A stretch of DNA of 64,000 nucleotides from Eutrophomonas brisbanensis. Lineage in GTDB: Bacteria > Pseudomonadota > Gammaproteobacteria > Burkholderiales > Eutrophovitaceae. The translations under genes and the position numbers were made by a program. The notes beneath the pieces were generated by a model, which had not been told where the DNA came from, ran no database searches, and worked only from the letters and a program-made list of their open reading frames with translations. Below, piece after piece: positions 1-9,637 of this stretch; within the stretch, counting starts at the first letter, position 1; the number at the start of each line of letters is the position of its first letter. Location of the stretch: contig JAYQIQ010000004.1 in the NCBI GenBank assembly GCA_038141705.1, positions 186,001 to 250,000 of the forward strand. The letters run 5' to 3'.

Positions 1-150
1 TTATATGATGGCGCGAACCCAATGACCGGGGAAGACATCGCGAACACCCTTTATTGGATCGCAACTTTACCTTCTCATGTGAATATCAATCGAATCGAAT
101 TAATGCCTGTGCGCCAGTCATTTAGCCCCTTCCAAGTGCATAGGGGTTAG
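1..150 (+). CDS. ydfG: SDR oxidoreductase, YdfG-like (3' end only)
   Basis: Only the last 49 codons lie in the window; the gene begins upstream. The frame is open from base 1 and stops at TAG 148-150. The tail LPSHVNINRIELMPV followed by a short hydrophilic end is the conserved C-terminus of the YdfG family of NADP-dependent 3-hydroxy acid (L-allo-threonine/malonic semialdehyde) dehydrogenases, classical short-chain dehydrogenases in the cytoplasm. The Rossmann motif and the Tyr-Lys pair are outside the window, so the assignment rests on the tail alone. The next gene is convergent and ends 35 bases away. Confidence 0.75.
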   Translation, partial: LYDGANPMTGEDIANTLYWIATLPSHVNINRIELMPVRQSFSPFQVHRG

Positions 151-185
151 CAGAACAGTTCGAAAGATTCAAAAGCTTAAACATC

Positions 186-1233
186 CTATGTCCTGAGCGC
201 CTCGAGAACAAGCGAGAAGAATTCGCGGGCAACTGCTGGATCAATCCATCGCACGACAAGGCAGAGATTTTCGGCGTTGTCGATCCACGTAAAGGCACCG
301 CCCGCCCCAATCGCAAATATACTTGTCTCAGGTATCCCTTTAAATATTTTTTGGTCGGTATTTAACCAAGTTAATAAACCGTAAAATGGTGCGATTTCAC
401 AAGGTTGTTGCATTAGATCTATCCAGGTAGGAGAAATAATCTCACGACCATCGTAAAACCCTCGACTTCTAATCAACTCAGCGATCAGTATCTGATCATG
501 CGCACTAATAGCAATTCCCCCACCCCAGTGACTACCCCCTGGAACAGTCCTCAAACTTTTTCCATCGATCTCAACCTCAGCGCCGACATAACTCTCCCAT
601 GACCATGTTCGAGAGCCCCCGATCGGATCAAGAATTCTCTCTGAGAAGACATCTGGAAGATTTCTCTTAAAAACATGAAGGAGCGCCAGAGAGAGTTGAT
701 TTATACGGACGTCGTTGTATTCCCAGTATGTGCCAGGATGTTCGAGCGGACGTTTATCTCCTTTAGCCTTATCTCTCTTTAATCCTGTCTGAAATGAAAG
801 GATTCGATAATGATCCACCTGATCGGGGACACCTACACATACGCCTCCCCACTCGCTCGTCTGCTGAAGCAAATGGCGCCAAGTAATATCTCGATTTTTT
901 TCCTGAGTCAAATCCAATACCAGGCAGATGTTCGCTGAGTTTTGTATCGATACTCTGGATCAATCCGTCATCAACAGCCAAGCCAGCCAGTAACGCTAAA
1001 TAGGTTTTAGCAACGCTAAAAGTGAGATCTGGGCGATGGATATCCCCAAAGGATGCAATCGTACTACCGCCAACATTAATAACCCCTGCAACCCCTCCTC
1101 TAGGCTTCACCGGTCCGAGTAAAACATTCCATGGCGCTGGGTCCTCCATATGGATACCCCAGGGTGGAGAATTATCACGAGACCAACCAATCTCATTGGA
1201 TGAGGCGAATTCGATAGCTTTATCAAAATTCAT
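186..1233 (-). CDS. Serine hydrolase, class C beta-lactamase/DD-peptidase fold (one frameshift)
   Basis: The gene appears as two overlapping frames. The upstream part (start ATG 1231-1233) carries the nucleophile motif SVAK (SxxK) in TFSVAKTYLALLAG. The downstream part (to stop at 186) carries ITWRHLLQQTSEWGG and the YND form of the YxN motif. The switch lies at a run of seven A on the coding strand (901 back to 895). Removing one A gives GFDSGKNRDITW and a continuous protein of about 348 residues, normal for the Pfam Beta-lactamase (PF00144) family. No clear signal peptide is seen. The family covers penicillin-binding proteins, esterases and D-aminopeptidases; the substrate cannot be read from sequence. 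Confidence 0.8.
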
Positions 1234-1259
1234 AGAAAATAAAAATTCATCTGATAGAG

Positions 1260-1559
1260 CTAGTCTTCACGTCGGCTCTCGCCTTCGTAAACCCGATCAC
1301 TATCCGGACTACGGTCCCGACTCTGAGACTCTTGCGCAGCACGAAACTGCTGCCTTAGCTCCCGAGTTTTCCACCAAAAATAAACGAAAAGTATGATGAG
1401 TATTACGCCCGCAACCGCGAGTAGCACCACGGAGAACATAAACGCCAGGACGAGGCCAACGATACCTAGTGCAAAGGTCACCAATTTACCAATGAGTGAC
1501 CAGCCCCCAGAATGAGGCTCGCCTGAGGACACAACAAAGTGGATAGATTTTTTTCGCAT
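1260..1559 (-). CDS. Small membrane protein with two transmembrane segments
   Basis: A 99-residue protein with no family I recognise. Residues about 24-44 and 46-64 form two closely spaced hydrophobic segments separated by a very short turn, followed by WWKTRELRQQ and a highly charged, Arg/Glu/Asp-rich tail of about 35 residues. By the positive-inside rule the charged tail is probably cytoplasmic. It starts at ATG 1557-1559 with only a weak AAAAG upstream. It lies between alkA and the serine hydrolase on the same strand and may be cotranscribed with the hydrolase 26 bases downstream. Codon use resembles the neighbours, so it is likely real, but the function is unknown. Confidence 0.6.
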   Translation of the reverse strand: MRKKSIHFVVSSGEPHSGGWSLIGKLVTFALGIVGLVLAFMFSVVLLAVAGVILIILFVYFWWKTRELRQQFRAAQESQSRDRSPDSDRVYEGESRRED

Positions 1560-1626
1560 CTTTTAATTAATTTATTTTCTATTACTTGAGGGTTATATTT
1601 GAAAATTCAACCCCAAAAACATTAAC

Positions 1627-2529
1627 TCAGTACCCATCTAAGCGTTTAAGTGCCCATAGATGAGCCGCGATCAAAGCCCTGTAGGGCTCAAATTGACTTA
1701 AAAACTTCTCCGTCTCTAACGCGCTGGGAGATTCTTCTAGATTAAGTAATCTTTGTAGATTCCTTCTTACTGCAGCATCGCCATGTAGTGAGCCATTCAA
1801 GTACGAATATCCCCTTAATAAAGCGTAGTTAACCGTCCACCACCCAATTCCTTTGATAGAAATTAACGCATCTGTGACCTCGTCATAATCAAAATGTTCT
1901 CGCCAATAATCAAGCAACAAAACTCCGTCAACGACTTGGTTTGCCAAATCCGTTATTGTTTGCGCTTTCTGTCGAGATAGTCCATATGTCGCTAGCTGAG
2001 CAATATTACTTCTCGTCACTTCCCGCGGGCCTGGAAAACATACTAAACCACTCGCGTGTCTTAGCCCCAGTCCGTTAATGAACTTTACCCGCATTGAGGT
2101 TGCCGCAGATACACTAACTTGCTGGCCAATAACCGCTGATACCAAAGCCTCCCAAACTGTTACCGACTGCGGCACACGAAGTCCAGAGTTCGCCTTCAAT
2201 AATCTCGCCATAGCGGAGTGTCTGCCAAATTTTTTTTCCATATCCTCTACAGGCTGACTAAGCCCGAGTATATGCGTCACTATTTTTTTTGCGAGGCTGG
2301 TCAAAGCATTTTTATTTTTCGAGACCTTTTGTAGTTCCATTAGGTAAGTTGCTCTTTTCTTTGTCAACTTGATTTCAATATATGCCGCAGAACCTTCATA
2401 CATGAATGCCTTTTGGATAGTCTGCCCCAGCACCCTCTCAGAGGTACCGAGCACGTCTCGGCTAAAGAAGGATAAGACGTCCACTGGACGAAAATTGACA
2501 GGTAGTGAAACAAAAGATCGAATTTGCAT
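1627..2529 (-). CDS. alkA: DNA-3-methyladenine glycosylase II, AlkA type
   Basis: A 300-residue base-excision repair enzyme that removes alkylated purines. The first ~110 residues match the AlkA N-terminal domain. The helix-hairpin-helix-GPD domain follows (about 125-290): VWEALVSAVIGQQVS, then the hairpin IKGIGWWTVNYALLRG, then LHGDAAVRRNL, in which the Asp is the expected catalytic residue. There are no C-terminal cysteines of the EndoIII iron-sulfur type, as expected for AlkA. No Ada methyltransferase domain is fused. The start is ATG 2527-2529. The gene diverges from a solute-binding-protein gene, with both promoters in the 132-base gap. Confidence 0.85.
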   Translation of the reverse strand: MQIRSFVSLPVNFRPVDVLSFFSRDVLGTSERVLGQTIQKAFMYEGSAAYIEIKLTKKRATYLMELQKVSKNKNALTSLAKKIVTHILGLSQPVEDMEKKFGRHSAMARLLKANSGLRVPQSVTVWEALVSAVIGQQVSVSAATSMRVKFINGLGLRHASGLVCFPGPREVTRSNIAQLATYGLSRQKAQTITDLANQVVDGVLLLDYWREHFDYDEVTDALISIKGIGWWTVNYALLRGYSYLNGSLHGDAAVRRNLQRLLNLEESPSALETEKFLSQFEPYRALIAAHLWALKRLDGY

Positions 2530-2661
2530 AATGACAACTAAAAAATAAAAAACGTAACCAGTGAGATCTTGTTAGAATCTGCACGCCCCTCCAACCTCGC
2601 GTTGCAAGAGCATCTATAACCATAACAATCTAAGAATACACCACCACATTCGAGAACCTTA

Positions 2662-3405
2662 ATGGAAAACATATCAATCGATTCTGTCCGTCGAGAACTC
2701 ACGAACGATAACGTAATACGAGTTGGGATCAATGCTTCAAATTTTTTACTTGTCTCTAGAATAGATGATTCAGGTATTCCTTATGGTATTGCTCCAGATC
2801 TAGGCCGAAAGTTCGCAGAGAAGATTAACGCAGAGATCTCTTTTGTCGTCCGCAAAACGCCAGGCGAGCTCGCAGATGCAGGAAAAAATGGTGAGTGGGA
2901 TATTGCATTCCTTGGTAATGAGCCTCAACGCGCAAAAGAAATTGCGTTCTCTGAGCCATATCTGGAAATCCCTGTAACCTTTTTGGTACGAGGTGACTCG
3001 GCGATACAGTCAATTCAAGATATTGACCAAGTGGGCGTTCGCATCTCAGTTATGAACCGCAGTGCGTATGACCTATTTCTAACAAATACCCTAAAAAAAG
3101 CGACGCTGGTGCGCTCTGGCTCGATTGATGAATCTTATGAGAATTTTATAAAAGATAACCTAGAAGTCTTGGGAGGATTGAAACCAAGACTCGTAGCCGA
3201 TGCTCAGCAAGTAGCGGGCAGTCGCATTTTGGATGGACAAATCACTTCGGTAAAACAATCTGCAGGCACGCTTCCTGATAGAAAGAATGCAGCAAAATTT
3301 CTCTACGACTTCATCGAAAACGCGAAGCGCACAGGAATCGTTGATGACTTAATTGCTCAATACCAAGTGATTGGAGTGAGTGTAGCGCCACTCGCAAGTG
3401 AATAG
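2662..3405 (+). CDS. Family 3 solute-binding protein without signal peptide
   Basis: A 247-residue protein with the fold of amino-acid-type ABC substrate-binding proteins (SBP_bac_3): VIRVGINASNFLLVS, GIAPDLGRKFAEKINAEISFV, WDIAFLGNEPQRAKEIAFSEPY. The sequence starts with MENISIDSVRREL, directly before the first strand of the domain, and has no hydrophobic leader or lipobox. The frame closes with TAA at 2623-2625, so a hidden leader is not available. No permease or ATPase gene adjoins it. It may act in the cytoplasm, as a sensor or a cyclohexadienyl-dehydratase-like enzyme; both folds are shared. Alternatively the true start was lost by an upstream indel. Confidence 0.75.
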   Translation: MENISIDSVRRELTNDNVIRVGINASNFLLVSRIDDSGIPYGIAPDLGRKFAEKINAEISFVVRKTPGELADAGKNGEWDIAFLGNEPQRAKEIAFSEPYLEIPVTFLVRGDSAIQSIQDIDQVGVRISVMNRSAYDLFLTNTLKKATLVRSGSIDESYENFIKDNLEVLGGLKPRLVADAQQVAGSRILDGQITSVKQSAGTLPDRKNAAKFLYDFIENAKRTGIVDDLIAQYQVIGVSVAPLASE

Positions 3406-3432
3406 CGCCAAACCCTCGAGAGACATTAATAC

Positions 3433-5259
3433 CTAGTGATTGTCTCTTGGAACACCCTTTTTCTTGTCTATCTTTTGGTATTTAACCGCCGGCTTCAAAA
3501 CCATACCCTCAGATAGTTCATCCACAATATCCCGCTGGATCTCTTGCCACGGAGTTTGACTTTCCGGAATTGGGAATCCGCCCTTTTTGTTCAAAGCCGC
3601 TCGACGTTTCTTTATTTCGGCAGCAGATATCTTAATATTAGCCGTCCGTTTATTCAGATCTATTCTCACGATATCGTTTGTTCTTAGGATCGCAAGATTA
3701 CCCCCCGTAGCTGCTTCCGGAGACGCATTAAGGATCGATGGTGAGCCAGATGTTCCAGACTGTCTTCCATCACCGATACACGGAAGTTCTCCGACTCCTG
3801 ACTTAATGAGTTTCGCAGGCGGTTGCATGTTTACCACCTCCGCTGCACCTGGATATCCGACTGGACCAACACCGCGCACAAATAGCATACAAGTGTCATC
3901 AATCTTAAGTTTTGGATCATCGATTCGATGGTGATAATCCTCAGGACCCTCAAAAACGATTGCGCGCCCTTCAAAAGCATTTGGATCTTTCGGGTTCGAC
4001 AAATACTTTTTCCTAAAGTGATCAGATATCACACTCGTTTTCATGATGGCGCTATCGAACAAGTTACCCTTGAGATTTAAGAACCCAGCTTGAGTTTTCA
4101 TCGGGGTTTTACAGGACCAAATAACCGCTTCATCCATAACTTCCGCTTTTTTACAGTTATCAAATAACGTTTTGCCATTAACGGTCACGGCATCTTTTTT
4201 AATTTTTCCAATCTTGATGAGCTCATTTACAACGGCAGGAACACCTCCCGCGTGGTGGTAGTCTTCTCCAAGATATTCACCCGCTGGCTGCATGTTGACA
4301 ATCAGTGGAACGTTATAGCCGACTTTCTCCCAATCATCATTATTCAGTTTCACTCCAATATGTTTAGCAATTGCATTGAAATGAATCGGAGCATTGGTCG
4401 AACCGCCGATCGCCGAATTGACCGCAATCATGTTCTCGAACGCTGATTTCGTCATGATCTTAGAAGGACGAAGATCTTCCCAGACCATCTCCACAATTCG
4501 TTTGCCAGTCAGATAAGCATTCTCAGCACGCTCGCGGTGCGCAGCCGGAATGGCAGCACTACCGGGCAAGGACATACCGATAGCCTCAGCCAAAGAATTC
4601 ATCGTCGAAGCCGTTCCCATCGTGTTGCAGTGTCCAACGGAGGGAGCCGATGAGGCGATAATCTCAATGTACTGCTCTTGGTTAATCTCGCCAGCCGCAA
4701 GTAATTTACGAGCCTCCCATACGATCGTTCCCGAGCCCGTTCGCTTGCCGCGGAACCACCCGTTTAGCATGGGGCCACCAGAGAGAACAATCGCGGGGAT
4801 ATCCACCGTCGCTGCTGCCATGAGTTGTGCCGGAGTGGTCTTATCACAACCCGTTGTCAGTACTACTCCATCGATAAAGTAACCGTAGAGGAGCTCAACT
4901 AACCCGAGATAACACAGGTTTCTGTCTAATGTCGCACTTGGTCTTTTTCCCGTCTCCTGGATCGGATGCACTGGGAACTCAAATGCGATTCCACCCGCCT
5001 CTCGGATCCCTTCGCGCACTCTTTTAGCTAACTCCAGATGGTGGCGATTGCAAGGTGACAAATCAGAGCCAGACTGGGCGATCCCGATAATCGGCTTTCC
5101 TGCTTGAAGCTCCTCCCTGCTAATACCCCAGTTCATATATCGCTCGATATAGAGCGCTGTCATATCAGGGTTATCGGGGTTTTTGAACCATTGCCTCGAT
5201 CTTAAAGAACTCGGATCTCCTTTTTTCGGTCTTACCACCTTCTTGCTAACTTTCGCCAC
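3433..5259 (-). CDS. IlvD/Edd family dehydratase, sugar-acid type
   Basis: A 608-residue member of the dihydroxy-acid dehydratase/6-phosphogluconate dehydratase family, which dehydrates 2,3-dihydroxy acids using an iron-sulfur cluster and Mg. The three expected cluster cysteines are seen in [23 protein letters not shown] and [12 protein letters not shown], and the C-terminal active-site loop is [14 protein letters not shown]. Length and the CNRHH motif favour the arabinonate/xylonate dehydratase branch over biosynthetic IlvD, but this is inference. It starts at GTG (5257-5259), supported by a strong GGGGGAG Shine-Dalgarno sequence. No other pentose-oxidation genes flank it; it converges on the solute-binding protein gene. 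Confidence 0.85.
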   Translation of the reverse strand: MAKVSKKVVRPKKGDPSSLRSRQWFKNPDNPDMTALYIERYMNWGISREELQAGKPIIGIAQSGSDLSPCNRHHLELAKRVREGIREAGGIAFEFPVHPIQETGKRPSATLDRNLCYLGLVELLYGYFIDGVVLTTGCDKTTPAQLMAAATVDIPAIVLSGGPMLNGWFRGKRTGSGTIVWEARKLLAAGEINQEQYIEIIASSAPSVGHCNTMGTASTMNSLAEAIGMSLPGSAAIPAAHRERAENAYLTGKRIVEMVWEDLRPSKIMTKSAFENMIAVNSAIGGSTNAPIHFNAIAKHIGVKLNNDDWEKVGYNVPLIVNMQPAGEYLGEDYHHAGGVPAVVNELIKIGKIKKDAVTVNGKTLFDNCKKAEVMDEAVIWSCKTPMKTQAGFLNLKGNLFDSAIMKTSVISDHFRKKYLSNPKDPNAFEGRAIVFEGPEDYHHRIDDPKLKIDDTCMLFVRGVGPVGYPGAAEVVNMQPPAKLIKSGVGELPCIGDGRQSGTSGSPSILNASPEAATGGNLAILRTNDIVRIDLNKRTANIKISAAEIKKRRAALNKKGGFPIPESQTPWQEIQRDIVDELSEGMVLKPAVKYQKIDKKKGVPRDNH

Positions 5260-5350
5260 GACTATCTCCCCCTGGGTCTTTATGCTACGAAATTACACGC
5301 GCCCTATTATGTTGATTTTCAGCGCAGGATTCGTCTGATTGTACGGGACT

Positions 5351-5381
5351 TAAAAAGAAAACGCCGACCAAAAGATCGGCG
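5351..5381 (-). terminator. Rho-independent terminator after the response regulator gene
   Basis: On the minus strand CGCCGA pairs with TCGGCG around an eight-base loop (plus-strand 5362-5367 and 5376-5381). It is followed by the complement of AAAAAGAAAA (5352-5361), a T-rich tract. It lies about 110 bases past the stop of the NarL-type regulator gene, which is read toward it. The 5382-5492 stretch between shows nothing else I can support. Confidence 0.65.
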
Positions 5382-5492
5382 AGATATATTTCAAGGGAGG
5401 TATGTGGTTATTTGAGGCCATTATGCGCCTTAAGTTCGCCGATTAGTTACGAACAACTACCCGAAAAACACTAGGAATTTTTCCTGATCAGA

Positions 5493-6140
5493 TTACTCGC
5501 CACTGATTACGCCATGGTCTATCGCGAGGCGAACGAGCTGGGCCGCGCTCGTGACATCTAATTTCTGCCTTATGTTGGACTGATAATTTGCGACAGTCTT
5601 GTATGACAGGTGTAATGAATCGGAAATTTCATTCAAAGAAACCCCCCTCACAAGGAGCCGAAAAATTTCAAACTCTCTGCTGGATAAGGAATCCAATCGA
5701 TGGCCCTTTCCCGGAATAGTTTGTTCGGCAATCAGCTTCGCCATGTCATTGCTGATAAACACCTTGCCCTCGGCAACCGTCCTTACCGCTTCGATTAGCG
5801 TTTCCGGAGCGGACGATTTTGTAAGGTAACCCTTGGCCCCCGCCTGAAAAGCGCGATTAGCAAACACAGCGTCCTCGTGCATGCTAAATACCAAGATCTT
5901 TTGCTGGGGTAACCGACTTATTACTCGACGAGTAACCTCTATCCCGCTCATTCCTGGAAGACTGATATCCATAACCGCAACATCCGGTTTTAGTTCACAA
6001 ATTACCTGGTACGCAGCATCACCACTATCCGCCTCACCGATCACATTGATTGAGGCATCTCGAGAGAGTAAGCGTTTGTAGCCCTCTTTCACGACTGCGT
6101 GATCATCTATTAGGACTACCGAGATTACCGCATTCATCAT
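5493..6140 (-). CDS. NarL/FixJ-family response regulator
   Basis: A 215-residue two-domain regulator of the UvrY/GacA-like type. The receiver domain (about 5-120) shows ISVVLIDDHAVVKEGY, phospho-acceptor Asp in VAVMDISLPGMSG, and the conserved Lys in KGYLTKSSAPE. The LuxR-type helix-turn-helix (about 150-210) reads LSSREFEIFRLLVRGVS, then LHLSYKTVANYQSNI. It lies 7 bases downstream of a histidine kinase gene on the same strand, so the two are cotranscribed and should be cognate. The TonB-dependent receptor gene upstream of them is a plausible target, but no operator was identified. Confidence 0.9.
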   Translation of the reverse strand: MMNAVISVVLIDDHAVVKEGYKRLLSRDASINVIGEADSGDAAYQVICELKPDVAVMDISLPGMSGIEVTRRVISRLPQQKILVFSMHEDAVFANRAFQAGAKGYLTKSSAPETLIEAVRTVAEGKVFISNDMAKLIAEQTIPGKGHRLDSLSSREFEIFRLLVRGVSLNEISDSLHLSYKTVANYQSNIRQKLDVTSAAQLVRLAIDHGVISGE

Positions 6141-6147
6141 GGAGCTC

Positions 6148-7086
6148 CTATAAGTCGCCTGACACTGGCCATCGGACCGGCAAATCAGCCACTACCCTAA
6201 AACCACCAGATACAGAAACGCCAGATTCAAAACTGCCACCCAAGACATCCACCCGCTCCTTTAGTCCGATTAAACCCGTACTGTCACGAGAGGAACTTTT
6301 AAACAGCTTACCATTGTCATGAACATCCAAGCGAAGGTATTGACCTTCGTCTCTTTGCTCCAAGGACAACGTCGTAGAAATATACGTCGCATCGCTATGT
6401 TTAATCACATTGGTGTAGGACTCTTGAACAATACGATAAAGACCAATCGACACCTCTTCGCTTAATCCCTCAGGAATCTCGTCCGCTGAAAATTCCCATG
6501 TACGGTTTGGCGATCGAGTTTTCCACTCATTCGTTAAGTGCTCTAATGCAGAAACGATACCAAGCTCATCCAAAGCAATCGGTCGCAGCTGTCTCAGTAA
6601 ACTGCGGACTGAATCGTAAATTCGGCTTGCCACTTCGACAATTGAAGAAGCTTGTTTATGTAGCTCACTATCCTTTGCGACATTATCTCGGACATATACC
6701 CCATCGATCATAATGGCATTGAGGCTTTGCCCAAACTCATCATGTAATTCCCGCGCCAGATTTTTCCGCTCAAGCTCTTGAATCTCTAGATAACGCAGAG
6801 CTAAACGTCTGTTTTCATCGGAGGCCACTTCCAATCTATTTTGGGTTTCAAGTTGACGAGCTGTTTGTTCCTTCAGCTGCTTCGTTCTTCTCCACAAAAA
6901 CCCCACCAAAAGAAAGAAAACAAGTAAAAGGGCCAGAGGCAACTCATCAAGCTGCCAATGTTCTAGAGGCCTAGCTAGCTCCGTAACTTGCTCATGCAAC
7001 TCAAAAAATGAGGCTACGAAGAAAAAAAGTAACCCAAGCGACAATACACCGAGTAAGTCTTTCCAAAATGTAGACGAAATTCGCAT
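6148..7086 (-). CDS. Sensor histidine kinase, HisKA_3 type
   Basis: A 312-residue inner-membrane kinase, partner of the adjacent NarL-type regulator. Two hydrophobic segments (about 11-28 and 49-65) flank a short periplasmic loop of about 20 residues, so there is little room for an external sensor domain. A charged helix (about 66-105) leads to the dimerisation/phosphoacceptor box ERKNLARELHDEFGQSLNA with the phosphorylated His in ELHDE. The HATPase segment contains VQESYTNVIKHSDA, DVHDNGK and GLIGLKERV. Start ATG 7084-7086. It lies directly downstream of the TonB receptor gene, separated by a terminator. Confidence 0.9.
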   Translation of the reverse strand: MRISSTFWKDLLGVLSLGLLFFFVASFFELHEQVTELARPLEHWQLDELPLALLLVFFLLVGFLWRRTKQLKEQTARQLETQNRLEVASDENRRLALRYLEIQELERKNLARELHDEFGQSLNAIMIDGVYVRDNVAKDSELHKQASSIVEVASRIYDSVRSLLRQLRPIALDELGIVSALEHLTNEWKTRSPNRTWEFSADEIPEGLSEEVSIGLYRIVQESYTNVIKHSDATYISTTLSLEQRDEGQYLRLDVHDNGKLFKSSSRDSTGLIGLKERVDVLGGSFESGVSVSGGFRVVADLPVRWPVSGDL

Positions 7087-7145
7087 CAGCCAAATAAAAA
7101 AATTATTTCACGAAGAGTCAAGGTACTACACGACCAAAATAAAGT

Positions 7146-7174
7146 AAAAAAAATCCCAGGCCAGTGCCTGGGAT
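7146..7174 (-). terminator. Rho-independent terminator after the TonB-dependent receptor gene
   Basis: A perfect 8-bp stem, ATCCCAGG/CCTGGGAT (plus-strand 7153-7160 and 7167-7174), with a six-base loop. On the minus strand it is followed by a run of seven T (plus-strand A 7146-7152). It lies 25 bases past the receptor stop codon and separates receptor transcription from the kinase-regulator pair downstream. Confidence 0.85.
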
Positions 7175-7198
7175 AGTTGATACACACTCTACCGCTCA

Positions 7199-9487
7199 CT
7201 ATCCACCAAACGAGTACTTGATCCCTATAAATGCAGCTCGCGGCAAACCAATACCACGGAACTGCTCGCTCTGCGTAGTTGTCGAGTAAGTACCATTGAC
7301 GAAATAATTTTCTCCAAGAATACCCATCGTTTCATATTTCTCGTCGAGCAAATTGGTAATCTGCATGAAAAATTCCAGGCCAGCATCCATCTCATACGAG
7401 GTGTCTAACCCGAGAACAGAATAACCAGATATTGCACCATTACTATCCTGGTTATTCTCATCGCCGCGCGCGTAGACCTTACTGAAATAATTTGCGCTTA
7501 ATGCAGTAGTCCACTGGTCGTTCGCCTTGTACTCCAATCGGAGCTTCACGGTATGCTCAGGAATGCCAGGTATTTTATTACCTGGCCTGACCGTAATTTC
7601 GTTACTCGATGCCGTCGAGTTATGGGGGCTGTTCAACTGAAACGTCGAGTCGAACTCAGCCTGTATGTAACTGTAATCCGATCTAAAGTTAAATTTTGAT
7701 CCACTCCACCCAAGACCAACCTCGGCACCTCGTCTGATAGTATTGCCAACGTTATCAAAATAACCAGCTGAAGTACCAGCTCCTTTTGAAATGAACTGTA
7801 AGTCATTCTCTAGAACTGTATTGTAGAACGCCGCACTCCAGTTAAAACTATCACCACGAGAACCTCTAGCACCAACTTCAAATGTTTTGCCAACAACGGC
7901 GTCCAAAGGCGGATCCGCTAAAAAAGCATTGGGCAATTTACAAGGCGCACTTGGATCAGCACAAGTTAACTCTACAGGAGTAGGAGCTCGCATTCCCTCT
8001 GTGTAAGAAGCATAAGTAGTGTAAGCAGGTTGCGGGTTGAAACTTACACCAATCCCAGGATTGAACCGATGAAACTGATGCTTACCAGCAACAGCAGGTC
8101 GATTGCCTTCTTTGTCAGATATTTTCACGTTCGCGACGTTATAGCGGCCCGAGGTAGTGAGCGTGATGGTATCGGTCCATTCATGAACGTTTGTCACGTA
8201 ATACCCGAAATAGTGGGTATCACCATACACACCAACCTCTGCCGCTGGATCATCTCCATTTTTATACAAAGTCCGATCGGTTCCAGAGCTAAAGTAAGCC
8301 CTTTCCTCAAGGTTAACGAATTTAGAGAAGGAAACATCGGTGCTCACACCATAAGTCAGAGTATTCTCTCTGCCAAGAAAATCAGCAAACGAGGTTAACT
8401 GAACGGATGCACCATAAGCATTGGTCATCGTATTTGACCCCTCATAGGCTCCAGGACATTCCTCATCATCGTCACCCGTTCCATCACACGAAGTCCCTGT
8501 GCTACCGGTGTAGTCGTCGTTCACGTTACTGTTCACATTCTTATTCTGGCTGTGCTTTACGTAAGCATTACCAGAGATCAAGGTAGTGTCATCGAGAAAG
8601 TGCTTAGCGACAGCGTTAAGCTGGAACAGCTGATTATCATTGGTATCTGGCCACGTATACGCCTGCTTGATATTGTTGAGCATTGAAGAGGGAAGCGCCT
8701 GTGTCCCATCAAGTTTGGTGTCAGCCCAAGAAAAACTTATATCAAAATCGGTGTCGCCGCTCTCCCATCCCCACTTCCCAAAAAACTGCTGGACCATACT
8801 TCCTGAATGATCTCTGTACCCATCCTCATCGAACATCGTGCCCGCAATGAAGAAATCGGTATTTTCAAAGCCAGCTCCATGCTCAAACTCGACGTTTTTC
8901 CTGCCCCAGGAACCACCAGAAAGCGTGGCAGAGGAGCCCGGGTACTGAAATCCAGATTTAGTTGTTAGCGCAAGCACTCCACCAAGAGCGTTGAGACCAA
9001 ATACCGGATTGGTGCCAGGTATTAGGGACATAGATGAGAGAGCATTCTGAGGTATCAAATCCCACCGAACAACATCGCCGAAACCCTCATTCACCCTCAT
9101 ACCATCCATGTAAACGGGCAACCCTTGAGGATTCCCCAACAGCGGAGATGCCATCTGACCTCGGAAAGAAACATCTGGCATAAAGATGTTTCCTTGGGCA
9201 TCGCCAACAGTTACCGAGGGTAAATTTTTCTCGAGATATTCCGCAGCACTGTAGTTATTTGTCTTATCAATATCGGTGGCGCTAGCACCTTTAACGTTTG
9301 ATGTGACTTTTTTTACAGATATGCCGATTCCAGGTACCGGCGTAGTTGATATAACCTCAATCGTTTCAGTTTCTAATTCATTTGCTCTGTTTTGCTCTGC
9401 TAAAACGTTATTCAAGTTCAAAAAAAACGGGGATACAACTAGTAGCCCCTTAACAATGGTACGGTACATCTGTGACACCTTTCTCAT
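7199..9487 (-). CDS. TonB-dependent outer-membrane receptor
   Basis: A 762-residue outer-membrane transporter. Signal peptide (about 7-31, ending VLAEQ), then the plug domain with SVTVGDAQGN, VSFRGQMASP, PVYMDGMRVNEGFGD and GLNALGGVLALTTKSG, then a 22-strand-type barrel ending in aromatic ...AAFIGIKYSFGG. A barrel loop has a cysteine pair in an acidic stretch (TSCDGTGDDDEECPG), and a second pair lies in ELTCADPSAPCK. Two starts are possible: ATG 9485-9487 or ATG 9467-9469, which has a better AGGTG six bases upstream. The ligand is unknown; architecture is closest to FecA-like or hydrophobic-substrate receptors. The neighbouring two-component genes may control it. Confidence 0.9.
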   Translation of the reverse strand: MRKVSQMYRTIVKGLLVVSPFFLNLNNVLAEQNRANELETETIEVISTTPVPGIGISVKKVTSNVKGASATDIDKTNNYSAAEYLEKNLPSVTVGDAQGNIFMPDVSFRGQMASPLLGNPQGLPVYMDGMRVNEGFGDVVRWDLIPQNALSSMSLIPGTNPVFGLNALGGVLALTTKSGFQYPGSSATLSGGSWGRKNVEFEHGAGFENTDFFIAGTMFDEDGYRDHSGSMVQQFFGKWGWESGDTDFDISFSWADTKLDGTQALPSSMLNNIKQAYTWPDTNDNQLFQLNAVAKHFLDDTTLISGNAYVKHSQNKNVNSNVNDDYTGSTGTSCDGTGDDDEECPGAYEGSNTMTNAYGASVQLTSFADFLGRENTLTYGVSTDVSFSKFVNLEERAYFSSGTDRTLYKNGDDPAAEVGVYGDTHYFGYYVTNVHEWTDTITLTTSGRYNVANVKISDKEGNRPAVAGKHQFHRFNPGIGVSFNPQPAYTTYASYTEGMRAPTPVELTCADPSAPCKLPNAFLADPPLDAVVGKTFEVGARGSRGDSFNWSAAFYNTVLENDLQFISKGAGTSAGYFDNVGNTIRRGAEVGLGWSGSKFNFRSDYSYIQAEFDSTFQLNSPHNSTASSNEITVRPGNKIPGIPEHTVKLRLEYKANDQWTTALSANYFSKVYARGDENNQDSNGAISGYSVLGLDTSYEMDAGLEFFMQITNLLDEKYETMGILGENYFVNGTYSTTTQSEQFRGIGLPRAAFIGIKYSFGG

Positions 9488-9637
9488 TAATGCTGTTCAC
9501 CTAGCAAATTGCTGGCTAAGTTTTAGAACTATTCTAACTATTTCAATAAAACACTTCACTCGACCGATATAGGAAAATTTCCTAAAATTCATCCAAAACA
9601 TTATAAAAATCAATAATTTCAGGAAAAAGGGTAACTT

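Noticed and set aside
3587..3934. Long open frames on the strand opposite the IlvD/Edd dehydratase gene
   Set aside because: They mirror the codons of a gene with clear family motifs, have no Shine-Dalgarno sequence, and encode no recognisable protein.
8030..8398. 122-codon plus-strand frame inside the TonB receptor gene
   Set aside because: It is antisense to a complete, well-motifed receptor gene and looks like a shadow frame.
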